A DNA stretch of 64,000 nucleotides from Saprospiraceae bacterium (GTDB lineage Bacteria > Bacteroidota > Bacteroidia > Chitinophagales > Saprospiraceae). The stretch is from positions 4,393,501-4,457,500 of the forward strand of contig JAWKLJ010000001.1 in the NCBI GenBank assembly GCA_041392805.1, in the 5' to 3' direction. Position numbers and translations under genes: made by a program. The notes beneath the pieces were generated by a model. It was not told the DNA's origin. It did no database searches and saw only the letters and a program-made list of their open reading frames with translations. Numbering within the stretch: the first letter of the stretch is position 1; the number at the start of each line of letters is the position of its first letter. Below are positions 42,499-51,854 of the stretch, piece by piece.

Positions 42499-43590
42499 TT
42501 AAACCAAAGCAACGCAATCAACCCTTGGCAGGTGATTAGAAAGGCAGTGCCAGTCTTCTCCAAAATTGTCGGATATAAATAAATTACCGGTTGTTGTTCC
42601 AAAGACCAAGGTGTTTTCATGAATACCCAGCGAATGCCTAAAGACAATATCAAAGCAATAATGTTGAGGAAGTCCACTGCGTAGTGGCTGCCAGGATTGC
42701 CCTCCGTCCTCGGTTTTGCAAACGCAGAGTGCCAGATCTTGGGCAATGCGCATTTCATCACTAACCGCAGGGATAACCCAAGCCCTTTCTGGATTTTTAT
42801 GGTCAATGGCTAGGGCAAAGCCATAATCCGCCAGGCCTTTTTTATCTGTTACGTTATCCCAGCTTTGGCCAGCATTCGTGGAACGGAAAATGCCACAGTG
42901 GTTTTGTTGCCAAAGGATATCGGGATTGGCTTCACAGGCAAGCAGGAGGTGGGGGTCATGACCGACTTCAGCTACAGGATTGGGTAGATAGGCAGCAATG
43001 AGGCCATTATTGCAGGGGGTCCAGGATAGCCCAGCGTCTTTGGTTTCAAATACACCGGCACAACTAACAGCAATATACACGTGGTTGCTATCCCGAGGAT
43101 CAACCACAATAGAATGGATAAAGGGAAAGTCCCTGCCAGCACCAAACCATTGGTTTTGATCTTGTCGGCTGGGATGGTTCCATAGCCCTTCGACCAGGTC
43201 AAAACTTTTTCCATTATCAGCACTGTAAAAAAGACCACCCGGTTCAGTGCCTAGCCATAAGCCACCCGGTTTATCTGGTCCTGCTTGTTGCATGCACCAA
43301 ATCTTTTTCATGGTCGCTTTTTTACCAGGATAGATTGCTGCCTCAATCGGGTATTTAGGCGTATTTACCGCTTGCCAACTTTGGCCATTATCCTGGCTAA
43401 AGTGGAGCTTTTGTCCCCAATGTCGATGAGCAATACCCACCCACCAGGTATGGGTGCGTTTGTCGATGTAAACCATTGCCACTGGCATACCCAGAAAATG
43501 AACTTGCTGAATTTGCCAGCCTTTTATTTTTTTTTCAAAAACAATAAGGCCCTTACTGGTGCCGATGAGGATCGTTTCTACTTTGGGCAT
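42499..43590 (-). CDS. BNR/Asp-box repeat protein (sialidase/VPS10-type beta-propeller)
   Basis: 363 residues with several bacterial neuraminidase (Asp-box) repeats of the S-x-D-x-G-x-x-W type: SQDNGQSWQAV, SADNGKSFDLV, TKDAGLSWTPC, STNAGQSWDNV, TEDGGQSWQPL, and ISDNFGEDWHCL. These shape a beta-propeller, but I see no catalytic sialidase Arg triad or Tyr/Glu pair, so a non-hydrolytic or unknown role is likely. There is no signal peptide. It lies 16 bases downstream of the MoaD/ThiS-like gene, a neighbourhood seen in other phyla too. Confidence 0.75.
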   Translation of the reverse strand: MPKVETILIGTSKGLIVFEKKIKGWQIQQVHFLGMPVAMVYIDKRTHTWWVGIAHRHWGQKLHFSQDNGQSWQAVNTPKYPIEAAIYPGKKATMKKIWCMQQAGPDKPGGLWLGTEPGGLFYSADNGKSFDLVEGLWNHPSRQDQNQWFGAGRDFPFIHSIVVDPRDSNHVYIAVSCAGVFETKDAGLSWTPCNNGLIAAYLPNPVAEVGHDPHLLLACEANPDILWQQNHCGIFRSTNAGQSWDNVTDKKGLADYGFALAIDHKNPERAWVIPAVSDEMRIAQDLALCVCKTEDGGQSWQPLRSGLPQHYCFDIVFRHSLGIHENTLVFGTTTGNLFISDNFGEDWHCLSNHLPRVDCVALV

Positions 43591-43606
43591 TTAAAAATAA
43601 GGTGAT

Positions 43607-43879
43607 TTAACCCCCGGAAAGGGCTTGAAAAATGAGGATTTCGGTATCTGCGTCTAGTTTATCTTTTAGGGTCGTCCTATCCTTGATAAGCTGACCGCCA
43701 ACAAAAATGTTGACGTGCTTTCTAAGGGCTCCCTGCTCATCCAATAGATAGTCGCTGATACCTGGATATAAACCCTCGAATTGCTTAATCGCATCTGCTA
43801 CGGTTTCCCCTTTTACGGTCTGGTCTTTCAAATTTGGGAAAAAACGACTAAGCGCTCCGGTACATTTTATCGTTTGCAT
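43607..43879 (-). CDS. MoaD/ThiS-family sulfur-carrier-like protein
   Basis: 90 residues of the ubiquitin-like beta-grasp fold. It ends exactly in Leu-Ser-Gly-Gly, the C-terminal GG that is adenylated and loaded with sulfur in MoaD/ThiS or conjugated in ubiquitin-like modifiers. Family segments: ADAIKQFEGLYPGISDYL, ALRKHVNIFVGGQLI. No other molybdopterin gene (moaE, moeB) is next to it. The next gene on the same strand, 16 bases away, is the BNR-repeat protein. It is divergent from the XdhC gene. Confidence 0.85.
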   Translation of the reverse strand: MQTIKCTGALSRFFPNLKDQTVKGETVADAIKQFEGLYPGISDYLLDEQGALRKHVNIFVGGQLIKDRTTLKDKLDADTEILIFQALSGG

Positions 43880-43889
43880 TCAACTTCCT

Positions 43890-43924
43890 TTTGGGAATAA
43901 AATTGTCTTGAATTAGTAACTTTG
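43890..43924 (+). promoter_or_regulatory. Probable promoter for the XdhC-like gene
   Basis: TTTG at 43890-43893, 23 bases, then TAACTTTG at 43917-43924. Box sequences match; the spacer is a little long. Predicted leader about 35 bases. Confidence 0.5.
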
Positions 43925-43961
43925 TCAAGTTTAGAAATTATTTCCTAAAAATAATGGAAAA

Positions 43962-44996
43962 ATGAAGGAATTGTTGACAACCATCACAGATTGGACAAGT
44001 AAAAGTAAATCTTTTGCTACCGCAACAGTTATTCAGACCTGGGGCTCATCACCTAGGCCCATAGGTTCTACCATGCTGGTTTCGGAAGAAATGGAGATGG
44101 CGGGGTCGGTTAGCGGCGGATGTGTGGAAGGAGCCGTGGTAAAAGCTTCTTTGGATTTAATTGCGCAAGGGAGGGGTCAGCAGTTGACCTATGGTGTGAC
44201 GGACGAGGATGCATGGGCTGTCGGGTTGAGTTGTGGCGGAAAAATGCAGGTTTTTGCAGAGCGTTTTTTAGCCTTTGATGAGCGAAAAGAAGAGCAAGCC
44301 GCCTGGCAGCAACTAGCCCTGTGTTTGGCCAATAATGAAGCCTGTATTTTTCTTAGTCGACTTCAGGACGGCCCCGGTTTTCATGCCTTGGTTTTGCCAA
44401 ATGGAGCAGTACATGGCCAAACGATCACGGAGCCCTTAAAGCAGGAAGCCATTCGAGCCTACCAGGAGCGCAAACACCAAATTGTGACAGCGGAAGGTGT
44501 TTCTTTTTTTGCTCAGGTCTTCTCAAGGAAACCACAAATGCTCATTATTGGGGCAGCCCATATCACGGCAGATCTGGTTCGTCTGGCTGCACTCCACGAT
44601 TTCGAAACCATCGTTATTGACCCCCGTGGGGTATTTACCCAAAAAACACAATTTCCTCATCCCCCAGATCAGTTACTTGGTGAATATCCTACTGAAGTTT
44701 TACCAAAATTTACCCTCGATGCCTATACTTATGCGGTCGTGTTATCCCATGATCCCAAGATCGACGATAATGCGCTGCACCTGCTACTCCCTTCTGCGGT
44801 AGCCTATATTGGTGCGCTTGGGAGCCGAAAGACCCATGCCAAACGAGTGCAACGGCTGCAAGAGGCGGGATTCTCTGAAGAAGCGATTGCTCGAATAAAA
44901 TCGCCGATAGGCCTGGATATTAATGCAAAGAAACCAAAGGAGATCGCCCTCAGTATTATGGCAGAGATTATTGCTATTCAAAATGCCTTTTTGTAA
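43962..44996 (+). CDS. XdhC/CoxI family protein (molybdenum cofactor maturation)
   Basis: 344 residues. The N-terminal XdhC/CoxI domain has the conserved ATVIQTWGSSPRPIGSTMLV segment followed by GSVSGGCVEGAVV and LSCGGKMQVFAE, with its Cys pair. The C-terminal Rossmann-like XdhC_C domain has LIIGAAHITADLVRLAALHD, VIDPRGVFTQK, HDPKIDD and YIGALGSRKTHAKR. These proteins insert sulfurated Mo cofactor into xanthine dehydrogenase-type enzymes; no such enzyme lies in the window. The divergent MoaD-like gene fits a molybdopterin theme, but this is inference. Confidence 0.93.
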   Translation: MKELLTTITDWTSKSKSFATATVIQTWGSSPRPIGSTMLVSEEMEMAGSVSGGCVEGAVVKASLDLIAQGRGQQLTYGVTDEDAWAVGLSCGGKMQVFAERFLAFDERKEEQAAWQQLALCLANNEACIFLSRLQDGPGFHALVLPNGAVHGQTITEPLKQEAIRAYQERKHQIVTAEGVSFFAQVFSRKPQMLIIGAAHITADLVRLAALHDFETIVIDPRGVFTQKTQFPHPPDQLLGEYPTEVLPKFTLDAYTYAVVLSHDPKIDDNALHLLLPSAVAYIGALGSRKTHAKRVQRLQEAGFSEEAIARIKSPIGLDINAKKPKEIALSIMAEIIAIQNAFL

Positions 44997-45044
44997 TTTT
45001 ATACCCATATAAAACGAAAATAGCCAACCTTAAAACAACAATTA

Positions 45045-45821
45045 ATGGAAAATTTGTTATACCAATTAGGTGTACGGGAAAATACGCTATCTGCTGAGGA
45101 AAAAAAATTCCTGGATGAAAATGGCTACTTGAATTTGGGGCAATTATTATCGTCGGAAAAAATAGCCGCCATCCAAAACCGAATTGCTGAACTGTTAAAC
45201 TTGGAGGGCGAAAGCGCCGGAGGAGAACTCGCTGATTCCCCCCACATTCGGTTCCCCAAAGAAGCCGGCTCGGACCGGCTGGCAGATTTAGTCAATAAAG
45301 GAGATGTTTTCGATATTTTCTATACCCACCCCAAAGTTTTAGCAGGCATTGCCCATGTGTTGGGACAGGAAATCAAACTTTCTTCGCTAAATTATCGGGC
45401 CGCTAAGCCGGGGATGGGTTTACAGAAATTGCATGTCGACTGGCATGAAGCCGTAAATCCTGGTGACTATAAAGTATGCAATTCTATATGGTTATTGGAT
45501 GACTTTTTTAAAGCAAATGGCGCCACGCGCCTGGTCCCTGGCACTCATCTAAAGGCTGTGTTACCCCAAGATGTTATGGCGGATCCATTGGAGTCTCATC
45601 CAGACGAAATCATCATCGACGCACCGGCCGGAAGTGTTTTTATTTTTAATTCCCATGTCTGGCATGGTGGTACCACCAATACAACTCGTAACCCTCGTCG
45701 GGCAATTCACAGTTATTTTTGCAGGGGAGATCAACCACAGCAGACGGACCAGAAGCGGTTTATCCGCTCAGAAACATTAGACCGCATAGCTTCGGCTGCC
45801 AGGGAATTGTTGGCCGTCTAA
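45045..45821 (+). CDS. Phytanoyl-CoA dioxygenase family protein
   Basis: 258 residues, Fe(II)/2-oxoglutarate-dependent oxygenase of the PhyH family. The facial triad is visible as His-x-Asp in LHVDWHEAV and the distal His in VWHGGTTNTTRNPRRAIHSY, where the Arg after it should bind 2-oxoglutarate. The N-terminal FLDENGYLNLGQLLS matches family openings. The substrate is not predictable. It is 48 bases after XdhC and may share its transcript. Confidence 0.85.
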   Translation: MENLLYQLGVRENTLSAEEKKFLDENGYLNLGQLLSSEKIAAIQNRIAELLNLEGESAGGELADSPHIRFPKEAGSDRLADLVNKGDVFDIFYTHPKVLAGIAHVLGQEIKLSSLNYRAAKPGMGLQKLHVDWHEAVNPGDYKVCNSIWLLDDFFKANGATRLVPGTHLKAVLPQDVMADPLESHPDEIIIDAPAGSVFIFNSHVWHGGTTNTTRNPRRAIHSYFCRGDQPQQTDQKRFIRSETLDRIASAARELLAV

Positions 45822-45857
45822 GAGGGCTGCAATAAATTGGGAAGTTAAGTCCCTATT

Positions 45858-47534
45858 TTATCGATTGATCACATTCTTAAATTTAGGCCGATGAGGCTGC
45901 ACATCACCAAGGCGGTCTCGTTTAGCCTTTTCATAATCAGAGTAGTTACCTTCGAAGAAAATGACCGCTGAATCCCCCTCAAAAGCCAGAATATGGGTAG
46001 CCAAACGGTCGATAAACCAACGGTCATGCGAAATCAATAAAACACAACCGGCAAAACTATCCAAGGCATCCTCCAAGGCACGTAGCGTATTGATGTCGAT
46101 GTCGTTAGTGGGCTCATCCAGCAACAAAACATTACCTCCTTCCTTTAAGGTCATGGCCAAATGAACGCGGTTGCGCTCTCCACCGGATAACAAGCCAATC
46201 TTTTTTTGCTGGTCGGTGCCTCCAAAATTGAATTTACTGATATAGGCACGCGCATTTACTGTCGTATTTCCAACCGTAATTAGTTCATTGCCTTCTGAAA
46301 TAACTTCATACACTGTTTTCTCAGGTAGTAAGGCTTCATGCGATTGGTCTACATAAGCGATTTGAACGGTCTCTCCAATGGTGACACTTCCTGCATCAGC
46401 CTGCTCTTTACCCATTATGATTCTGAAAAAAGTACTTTTCCCAACGCCGTTTGGACCGATGATGCCAACAATCGCATTTTTGGGAATCGACACATCCAGG
46501 TTTTCAAATAAAATACGGCCATCATAAGCTTTGCTCAGACCTTTGGCATCAATGACAACATCCCCAAGTCGTGGCCCAGTGGGGATAAACAATTCCAATT
46601 TGGCCTCTTTTACTTTAGATTCTTCGTCTGCCAGTTTATCATAAGCATTCAAACGAGCTTTTCCTTTCGATTGCCTTGCTTTGGGTGCCATGCGAATCCA
46701 TTCGAGCTCGCGTTCCAAGGTCTTTCTGCGTTTAGAGACCGTCTTTTCTTCCTGCTCCATTCTTTTCGCCTTCTGGTCTAGCCAGGAAGAGTAATTGCCC
46801 TCCCAAGGAATCCCTTCTCCTCGGTCTAGCTCTAAAATCCAGCCCGCTACATTATCAAGGAAATAGCGGTCGTGGGTAACCGCAATGACGGTTCCCGGAA
46901 AATTCTGTAGGTATTGTTCCAGCCAATGGACCGATTCGGCATCCAGGTGGTTGGTCGGCTCATCGAGTAAAAGGATATCGGGATTGCTGAGCAATAGGCG
47001 GCAAAGGGCAACTCGGCGGCGTTCTCCCCCAGAAAGCACCTTTATAGAGACCTCCCCCTCCGGACAGCGAAGGGCATCCATTGCGGTTTCGAGGCGATTA
47101 TCCAGTTCCCAGGCATTGTGGTGATCCAACTTATCCATCAACTCACCTTGCTTTTCTATAATTTGCATCATTTCCTCATCGTCCATGGGTTCGGCTAGCC
47201 TAAGGTTAATGGCTTCGTATTCGGCCATTAGAGCTACAATCTCCTTTACCCCTTCTTCCACCACCTGGCGGACAGTTTTGCTTTCATCCAACTGGGGCTC
47301 TTGTTCCAGGTAACCAATTTTGAAACTACCGTCAAACTCGATTTTCCCTTCGTAATTCTTTTCTAAACCGGCAATGATTTTAAGTAGGGTCGATTTTCCC
47401 GAACCATTTAAACCTAATACGCCAATTTTAGCACCGTAGAAAAAGGAGAGCCATATGTTTTTTAGCACCTGTTTTTGAGGTGGAAACGTTTTGCTCACGC
47501 CTGACATAGAAAAAATGATCTTGTGATCTGCCAT
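45858..47534 (-). CDS. ettA: Energy-dependent translational throttle protein EttA (ABC-F)
   Basis: 558 residues, the length of EttA (about 555). Two ABC modules: GLNGSGKST / LSGGERRRVALC / LLLDEPTNHLD, then GPNGVGKST / LSGGERNRVHLA / LLLDEPTNDID. Between them lies the helical linker (P-site tRNA interaction motif), and the RQSKGKARLNAYD stretch is characteristic of EttA. There is no transmembrane domain. It binds the ribosomal E site and gates the first peptide bond according to ADP/ATP ratio. A TATATTTG -7 box lies upstream. Confidence 0.96.
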   Translation of the reverse strand: MADHKIIFSMSGVSKTFPPQKQVLKNIWLSFFYGAKIGVLGLNGSGKSTLLKIIAGLEKNYEGKIEFDGSFKIGYLEQEPQLDESKTVRQVVEEGVKEIVALMAEYEAINLRLAEPMDDEEMMQIIEKQGELMDKLDHHNAWELDNRLETAMDALRCPEGEVSIKVLSGGERRRVALCRLLLSNPDILLLDEPTNHLDAESVHWLEQYLQNFPGTVIAVTHDRYFLDNVAGWILELDRGEGIPWEGNYSSWLDQKAKRMEQEEKTVSKRRKTLERELEWIRMAPKARQSKGKARLNAYDKLADEESKVKEAKLELFIPTGPRLGDVVIDAKGLSKAYDGRILFENLDVSIPKNAIVGIIGPNGVGKSTFFRIIMGKEQADAGSVTIGETVQIAYVDQSHEALLPEKTVYEVISEGNELITVGNTTVNARAYISKFNFGGTDQQKKIGLLSGGERNRVHLAMTLKEGGNVLLLDEPTNDIDINTLRALEDALDSFAGCVLLISHDRWFIDRLATHILAFEGDSAVIFFEGNYSDYEKAKRDRLGDVQPHRPKFKNVINR

Positions 47535-47850
47535 CGTTTGGATTTTGGAGGCTTAGGGTTCCTCCCTTGAAAGTTGGTGGTTGTTTAAGAAACCAAAAGC
47601 CCATGTTTTATGTTGGACTGCAAATATAATTGATGTATTAGAAAAAGATAGGACGGACGAAAATTACTTTATAAATTCTTCCCTTGTTTGTGTAAATAAA
47701 TTGTTATGCAAAAAACAATTTTCTTTCGAGTTTAAATTCGGATGCTATAAATCACACAAATAATTTGGCGAAACAAAAAAGAATAACTTCATTTTTAGGT
47801 TAGATCAGGACAAATAGCTTATGTTTAGCTAATTAAATTTTTGCACCTGA
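47535..47850. other. Divergent intergenic region
   Basis: 316 AT-rich bases between ettA and the DASS transporter. It contains a -7 box for ettA (47621-47628). No promoter with both boxes was seen for the transporter. The apparent 60-codon frame at 47581 is AT-biased and not convincing. Confidence 0.5.
47621..47628 (-). promoter_or_regulatory. Possible -7 box (TATATTTG) for ettA
   Basis: Minus-strand TATATTTG matches TAnnTTTG, about 87 bases before the start. No -33 box found. Confidence 0.4.
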
Positions 47851-49320
47851 ATGCTACTTACAACTAAAAATATAGGACTACTAGGAGGACCATTGTCCTT
47901 CGTGATGATACTGCTATTCGTGCATCCGCAAGGGATGAAACCCGAAGCTATTGCCGTGTTGGCTTCTACCTTATGGATTGCTATTTGGTGGATCACAGAA
48001 GCTATTCCGATTGCTGTGACATCATTATTACCCATTGCACTCTTCCCTTTAACAGGTGCATTGGGTCTCTCGGACACCACTTCTTCATTTGGACATAAAT
48101 ATATATTCCTCTATATCGGTGGTTTTATTTTGGCAATAGCTATTGAACGCTGGAATCTACACAAGCGAATTGCACTAGGCATAATCAATTTCATAGGGAC
48201 GAATGTGACGAGTATTATCCTGGGTTTTATGGTGGCAACAGCTTTTCTGTCGATGTGGATTTCCAATACGGCCACGGCGGTCATGATGCTTCCCATTGGG
48301 ATGGCTATTGTCGCTCAGTTGCAGGATAATCCGGATACCAATGAAAATGAAAATTTGATCTTTGGAAAAGCCTTGATGTTGGCCATTGCGTATAGCGCTT
48401 CCATTGGAGGAATGGCAACCCTCATTGGGACACCCCCAAACCTGGTGTTAGCTGGTGTAGTGCAAGATACCTATGGCATTGAAATTACTTTCTCCAAATG
48501 GATTATTTATGGATTGCCTGTTTCCATCCTTTTATTGATCGTTTGTTGGCAATACTTGGTTCGTTTCGCTTTTTCCTTTAAACAAAAAAGCTTTCCAGGT
48601 GGTAAAGAAGAGATTAAAAAACAGTTGAAGGGGTTGGGGAAAATATCTTTTGAAGAAAAAATGGTGCTGGGTGTTTTTATTTTTACGGCCTTTGCCTGGA
48701 TAACGCGGTCTTTTTTATTACAGCGATTTATTCCAAATCTTGACGATACCATTATTGCGATAGTGAGTGCGATAGCATTGTTTTTATTACCTACCAGTAA
48801 ACCATCTAAAAAAATCCTAAACTGGGAAGAAGCAGTGAAACTTCCTTGGGGGATTCTACTTCTTTTTGGCGGTGGCTTGGCCTTGGCCGAAGGCTTCAAG
48901 AGCAGCGGCTTAGCAGAATGGATTGGCAATCAAATGACACTGTTGCAAGGGGTGACAATTATTCTGCTGGTCTTAGTATTGGTGGCAGCTGTCAATTTCC
49001 TAACGGAAATAACCTCCAATCTTGCTACCACTTCTATGTTGCTCCCTATTTTGGCGCCTATGGCCCTGACGATTGATGTTCACCCTTTTATTTTGATGGT
49101 TGCTGCGACAACGGCAGCCTCCTGTGCCTTCATGTTGCCCGTTGCGACACCGCCTAACGCGGTAGTGTTTGGATCAGGTTACCTGAGGATACCCGATATG
49201 GTGAGAACGGGTATCTGGATGAATGTTTTTTCTATTATCATCATCACCCTATTGGTGTATTTTTTGTTGCCATTATTTTGGGGCTTCGATCCCACGGCAT
49301 TCCCCGAAGCATTGAAGTAG
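47851..49320 (+). CDS. DASS-family sodium/anion symporter (SLC13-like)
   Basis: 489 residues with about eleven to twelve helices. The two inverted-repeat substrate/Na+ motifs are seen as SNTATAVMMLP and ITSNLATTSMLLP (the SNT motif), each with a Pro-rich partner (GTPPNLVLAG, PVATPPNAVVFGSG). Family members transport di- or tricarboxylates, sulfate or similar anions with Na+. The actual substrate is unknown. First gene of a run of six genes on the plus strand with small gaps. Confidence 0.93.
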   Translation: MLLTTKNIGLLGGPLSFVMILLFVHPQGMKPEAIAVLASTLWIAIWWITEAIPIAVTSLLPIALFPLTGALGLSDTTSSFGHKYIFLYIGGFILAIAIERWNLHKRIALGIINFIGTNVTSIILGFMVATAFLSMWISNTATAVMMLPIGMAIVAQLQDNPDTNENENLIFGKALMLAIAYSASIGGMATLIGTPPNLVLAGVVQDTYGIEITFSKWIIYGLPVSILLLIVCWQYLVRFAFSFKQKSFPGGKEEIKKQLKGLGKISFEEKMVLGVFIFTAFAWITRSFLLQRFIPNLDDTIIAIVSAIALFLLPTSKPSKKILNWEEAVKLPWGILLLFGGGLALAEGFKSSGLAEWIGNQMTLLQGVTIILLVLVLVAAVNFLTEITSNLATTSMLLPILAPMALTIDVHPFILMVAATTAASCAFMLPVATPPNAVVFGSGYLRIPDMVRTGIWMNVFSIIIITLLVYFLLPLFWGFDPTAFPEALK

Positions 49321-49344
49321 TTTTTTAATTTAGCCTTAAAACAC

Positions 49345-50103
49345 ATGCGCCCACTTAGCGTTATCATTCCTACCTTCAATGAATCCGATCATATGGAAGG
49401 CGTACTAGCTACAGTAGATTGGGTGGATGAAGTATTGGTCATTGATTCTTTCAGTACCGATGATACGCTTGAAAAAGCAAAGGCCCTGGGTGCAAAAGTC
49501 ATACAACGAAAATATACGGGACCAGCGGACCAAAAGAATTGGGCCATTCCTCAGGCTAAAAATGAATGGGTGTTAATTCTCGATGCAGATGAAAGACTGA
49601 CACTTTCTCTACGGGCGGAAATCGAACAATTGCTCTCGCAGGATAAGATTGCCTTTGATGGTTTTTGGATTGGGCGACAAAATTATTTTATGGACCAAAA
49701 AATCAGTTATAGTGGTTGGCAAGGAGATGCGGTGATCCGTCTGATTCGAAGAGATGCCTGTCGCTACAATGATAAACAAGTCCATGAAGAAATCATAAGC
49801 GAAGGGGTCACAATAGGGCGATTAAAAAATAAAATGGAACATTATACGTTTAAAAACGCAACTCATTTTTTGGATAAGATGCGTCGTTACGGGGAATGGT
49901 CAGCACAAGATCACCTGAAAAGTACCGCGAGAGTCACTAATTTCCACTTGTTTTTTAAGCCTTTATTTCGCTTTTTCAAGCATTATATACTGCAAAGAGG
50001 ATTTATGGATGGCCGAGTGGGGTTGATCATTAGTATTATTATGGCTTGGAGTGTTTTTTTGCGTTATTTGTATATGATAGAGCGCCAGAAAAAGGATGTT
50101 TAA
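49345..50103 (+). CDS. Glycosyltransferase family 2 (WaaE/KdtX-like)
   Basis: 252 residues. GT-A fold opening MRPLSVIIPTFNESDHMEGV, acidic DSFSTDDT, and the metal/nucleotide-binding LDADER. The HEEI and QKNWAIPQAKNEWVLILDAD segments resemble the WaaE/KdtX lipopolysaccharide core transferases. A C-terminal hydrophobic stretch (VGLIISIIMAWSVFLRYLY) may associate with the membrane. 24 bases after the transporter and 17 before the thioredoxin gene. Confidence 0.88.
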   Translation: MRPLSVIIPTFNESDHMEGVLATVDWVDEVLVIDSFSTDDTLEKAKALGAKVIQRKYTGPADQKNWAIPQAKNEWVLILDADERLTLSLRAEIEQLLSQDKIAFDGFWIGRQNYFMDQKISYSGWQGDAVIRLIRRDACRYNDKQVHEEIISEGVTIGRLKNKMEHYTFKNATHFLDKMRRYGEWSAQDHLKSTARVTNFHLFFKPLFRFFKHYILQRGFMDGRVGLIISIIMAWSVFLRYLYMIERQKKDV

Positions 50104-50120
50104 CCTTATAATCATCTACT

Positions 50121-50600
50121 GTGAAAAAATGGAACAATCTTCTTTCTCTTTTGGCAATTTGTTTGGTTTTAGCCAATTGCAATACCACCAAACCAACGCT
50201 TAGCGAACCGTCATCGACGGCGCCGGAATCCGTGCTTCCTCTTTTTACTTTTGATTTCCAGGAATCAGATCAATTAATGCCCATGCTCGATAAGGCTGTT
50301 GCGGAAAACAAATTGGTATTTGTTGATTTCTATACAGACTGGTGCCTGCCCTGTAAGATGATGGAGAAAGATGTGTTTGTCGACAAGGAGCTTGGTCTCT
50401 TTTTTAATACCCATTTCATTAATCTTAAAGTGAATGCGGAAAAAGGCAATGGGATCAATCTCGCTCAGATTTTTGAGATAAAAGCCTATCCCACGTTGCT
50501 CTTTTTAAATGAAAAAGGCCAGGTCTTGGAACGAAAAGAAGGGGCGGCTTATCATACTGAGTTAAAAGCTATCGCAGAAAGCGCCATAGCAAAACGCTAA
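50121..50600 (+). CDS. Thioredoxin-like lipoprotein
   Basis: 159 residues. Starts at GTG 50121. Signal peptide with lipobox LVLANC (Cys24). Thioredoxin-like domain with the redox-active WCLPC (Cys75, Cys78), in a VFVDFYTDWCLPCKMMEKDVF context, and a cis-Pro in IKAYPTLLFL. It probably reduces or oxidises extracytoplasmic disulfides. It is an envelope protein in an operon-like run between a glycosyltransferase and methylmalonyl-CoA epimerase. Confidence 0.88.
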   Translation: MKKWNNLLSLLAICLVLANCNTTKPTLSEPSSTAPESVLPLFTFDFQESDQLMPMLDKAVAENKLVFVDFYTDWCLPCKMMEKDVFVDKELGLFFNTHFINLKVNAEKGNGINLAQIFEIKAYPTLLFLNEKGQVLERKEGAAYHTELKAIAESAIAKR

Positions 50601-50659
50601 ATGCAAGAATAGCATTAGTAGATGCCTACTTTTGACTACCTTTAGGCAAAATTTTTGCT

Positions 50660-51067
50660 ATGCTAAAAATCGAACATATTGGCATTGCTGTCAAAGATTT
50701 AGAAAATAGTAATGCTCTTTTTGCCCAATTACTTGGCCGACCTCATTATAAGGTGGAGGCAGTAACGAGTGAAAAGGTAAATACTTCTTTTTTTCAAACC
50801 GGCGAATCCAAAATTGAACTACTAGAAGCGACATCACCTGAAAGTCCTATTGCCAGGTTTATTGAAAAAAAAGGAGAGGGCATCCACCATATCGCCTTTG
50901 AAGTAGCCGATATCCACCAAGAAATGAAGCGCCTCGAAGCAGCAGGTTTTCAACTGCTCAATGAAACACCGAAAAGGGGCGCCGACAATAAATTGGTGTG
51001 TTTTCTTCATCCCAAATCCGCTAATGGTGTTTTGGTGGAGCTTTGCCAAAGTATCCTCGACGCCTAA
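50660..51067 (+). CDS. mce: Methylmalonyl-CoA epimerase
   Basis: 135 residues of the vicinal oxygen chelate superfamily. Metal-binding His in IEHIGIAVKDLENS and HHIAFEVADI, Glu in LVELCQ near the C terminus; the GVLVELCQ ending is typical. It racemises (R)/(S)-methylmalonyl-CoA in propionyl-CoA metabolism. The TAA stop overlaps the ATG of the next gene by one base (TAATG). No mutase gene is in the window. Confidence 0.93.
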   Translation: MLKIEHIGIAVKDLENSNALFAQLLGRPHYKVEAVTSEKVNTSFFQTGESKIELLEATSPESPIARFIEKKGEGIHHIAFEVADIHQEMKRLEAAGFQLLNETPKRGADNKLVCFLHPKSANGVLVELCQSILDA

Positions 51068-51840
51068 TGGATCACCTCTACGTTTACCTCATTGCGATGG
51101 TTGGTGCTGCCGTAGCCGGCGCCATCAATACGATGGCTGGCAACGGCTCTGCTATTACCCTGACGATTCTAACGGAATTACTTGGACTACCAGCTAATGT
51201 AGCCAATGGAACGAATAGGGTTGGCGTCTTTACCCAATCATTGGCCACCACTTATGGTTTTCATCGCAACGGAAAACTTAAGATGGATCGTTCTCGGATT
51301 TATATGATCTCTACTGTCATTGGGGCTATTGCCGGGGTCATTGTATCTACCATGGTGAGTAATGAACAATTCAAAAGTGTCTTCCGCTTTTTGATGATTA
51401 TCATGTTTTTAGTCATCGTCATCAAACCGCAAAAGTGGCTTCGAGAGACGGATGTAAACAAGAAGGTGAACCCCTGGATAGTTATTCCAGCTTATTTGGG
51501 CATTGGGTTTTATGGCGGGTTTATTCAAATGGGAATGGGCGTTTTGTTTTTGGCCATTACGGTCCTGTGGGCCCATTTTAGCTTGATGGATTCCAATGTC
51601 ATGAAAAGCGCCATCGTTGGCGTCTATACACTGCTTGCTTTGCTTATTTTTCAATGGAATGGTATGATCGATTGGAAAATAGGAGGAATAATGGCGATCG
51701 GTCAAGCTGCTGGAGGCTTCCTTATGGCGAATTATGCCTCCAAATACCCCCAGGCCAACGTTTGGGCACACCGCATCCTGGTTATTATCGTCATCTTGGC
51801 TATTGTTAAGCTGTTCAATTTGCATCAATATTTCTTGTAA
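51067..51840 (+). CDS. TauE/SafE (TSUP) family membrane permease
   Basis: 257 residues from the ATG at 51067, which overlaps the epimerase stop; an in-frame ATG at 51043 lies inside that gene and is unlikely. About seven to eight helices. The family repeat NTMAGNGSAITLTILTELLG near the N terminus and GFYGGFIQMGMGVLFLA in the middle are the GGG-type pore motifs. The transported molecule (sulfite, sulfonate or other anion) is unknown. Confidence 0.9.
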   Translation: MDHLYVYLIAMVGAAVAGAINTMAGNGSAITLTILTELLGLPANVANGTNRVGVFTQSLATTYGFHRNGKLKMDRSRIYMISTVIGAIAGVIVSTMVSNEQFKSVFRFLMIIMFLVIVIKPQKWLRETDVNKKVNPWIVIPAYLGIGFYGGFIQMGMGVLFLAITVLWAHFSLMDSNVMKSAIVGVYTLLALLIFQWNGMIDWKIGGIMAIGQAAGGFLMANYASKYPQANVWAHRILVIIVILAIVKLFNLHQYFL

Positions 51841-51854
51841 TCCTATCGATACAA

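Noticed and set aside
42486..42806. 106-residue minus-strand frame overlapping the BNR-repeat gene
   Set aside because: It is an alternative frame within the Asp-box protein with no family features.
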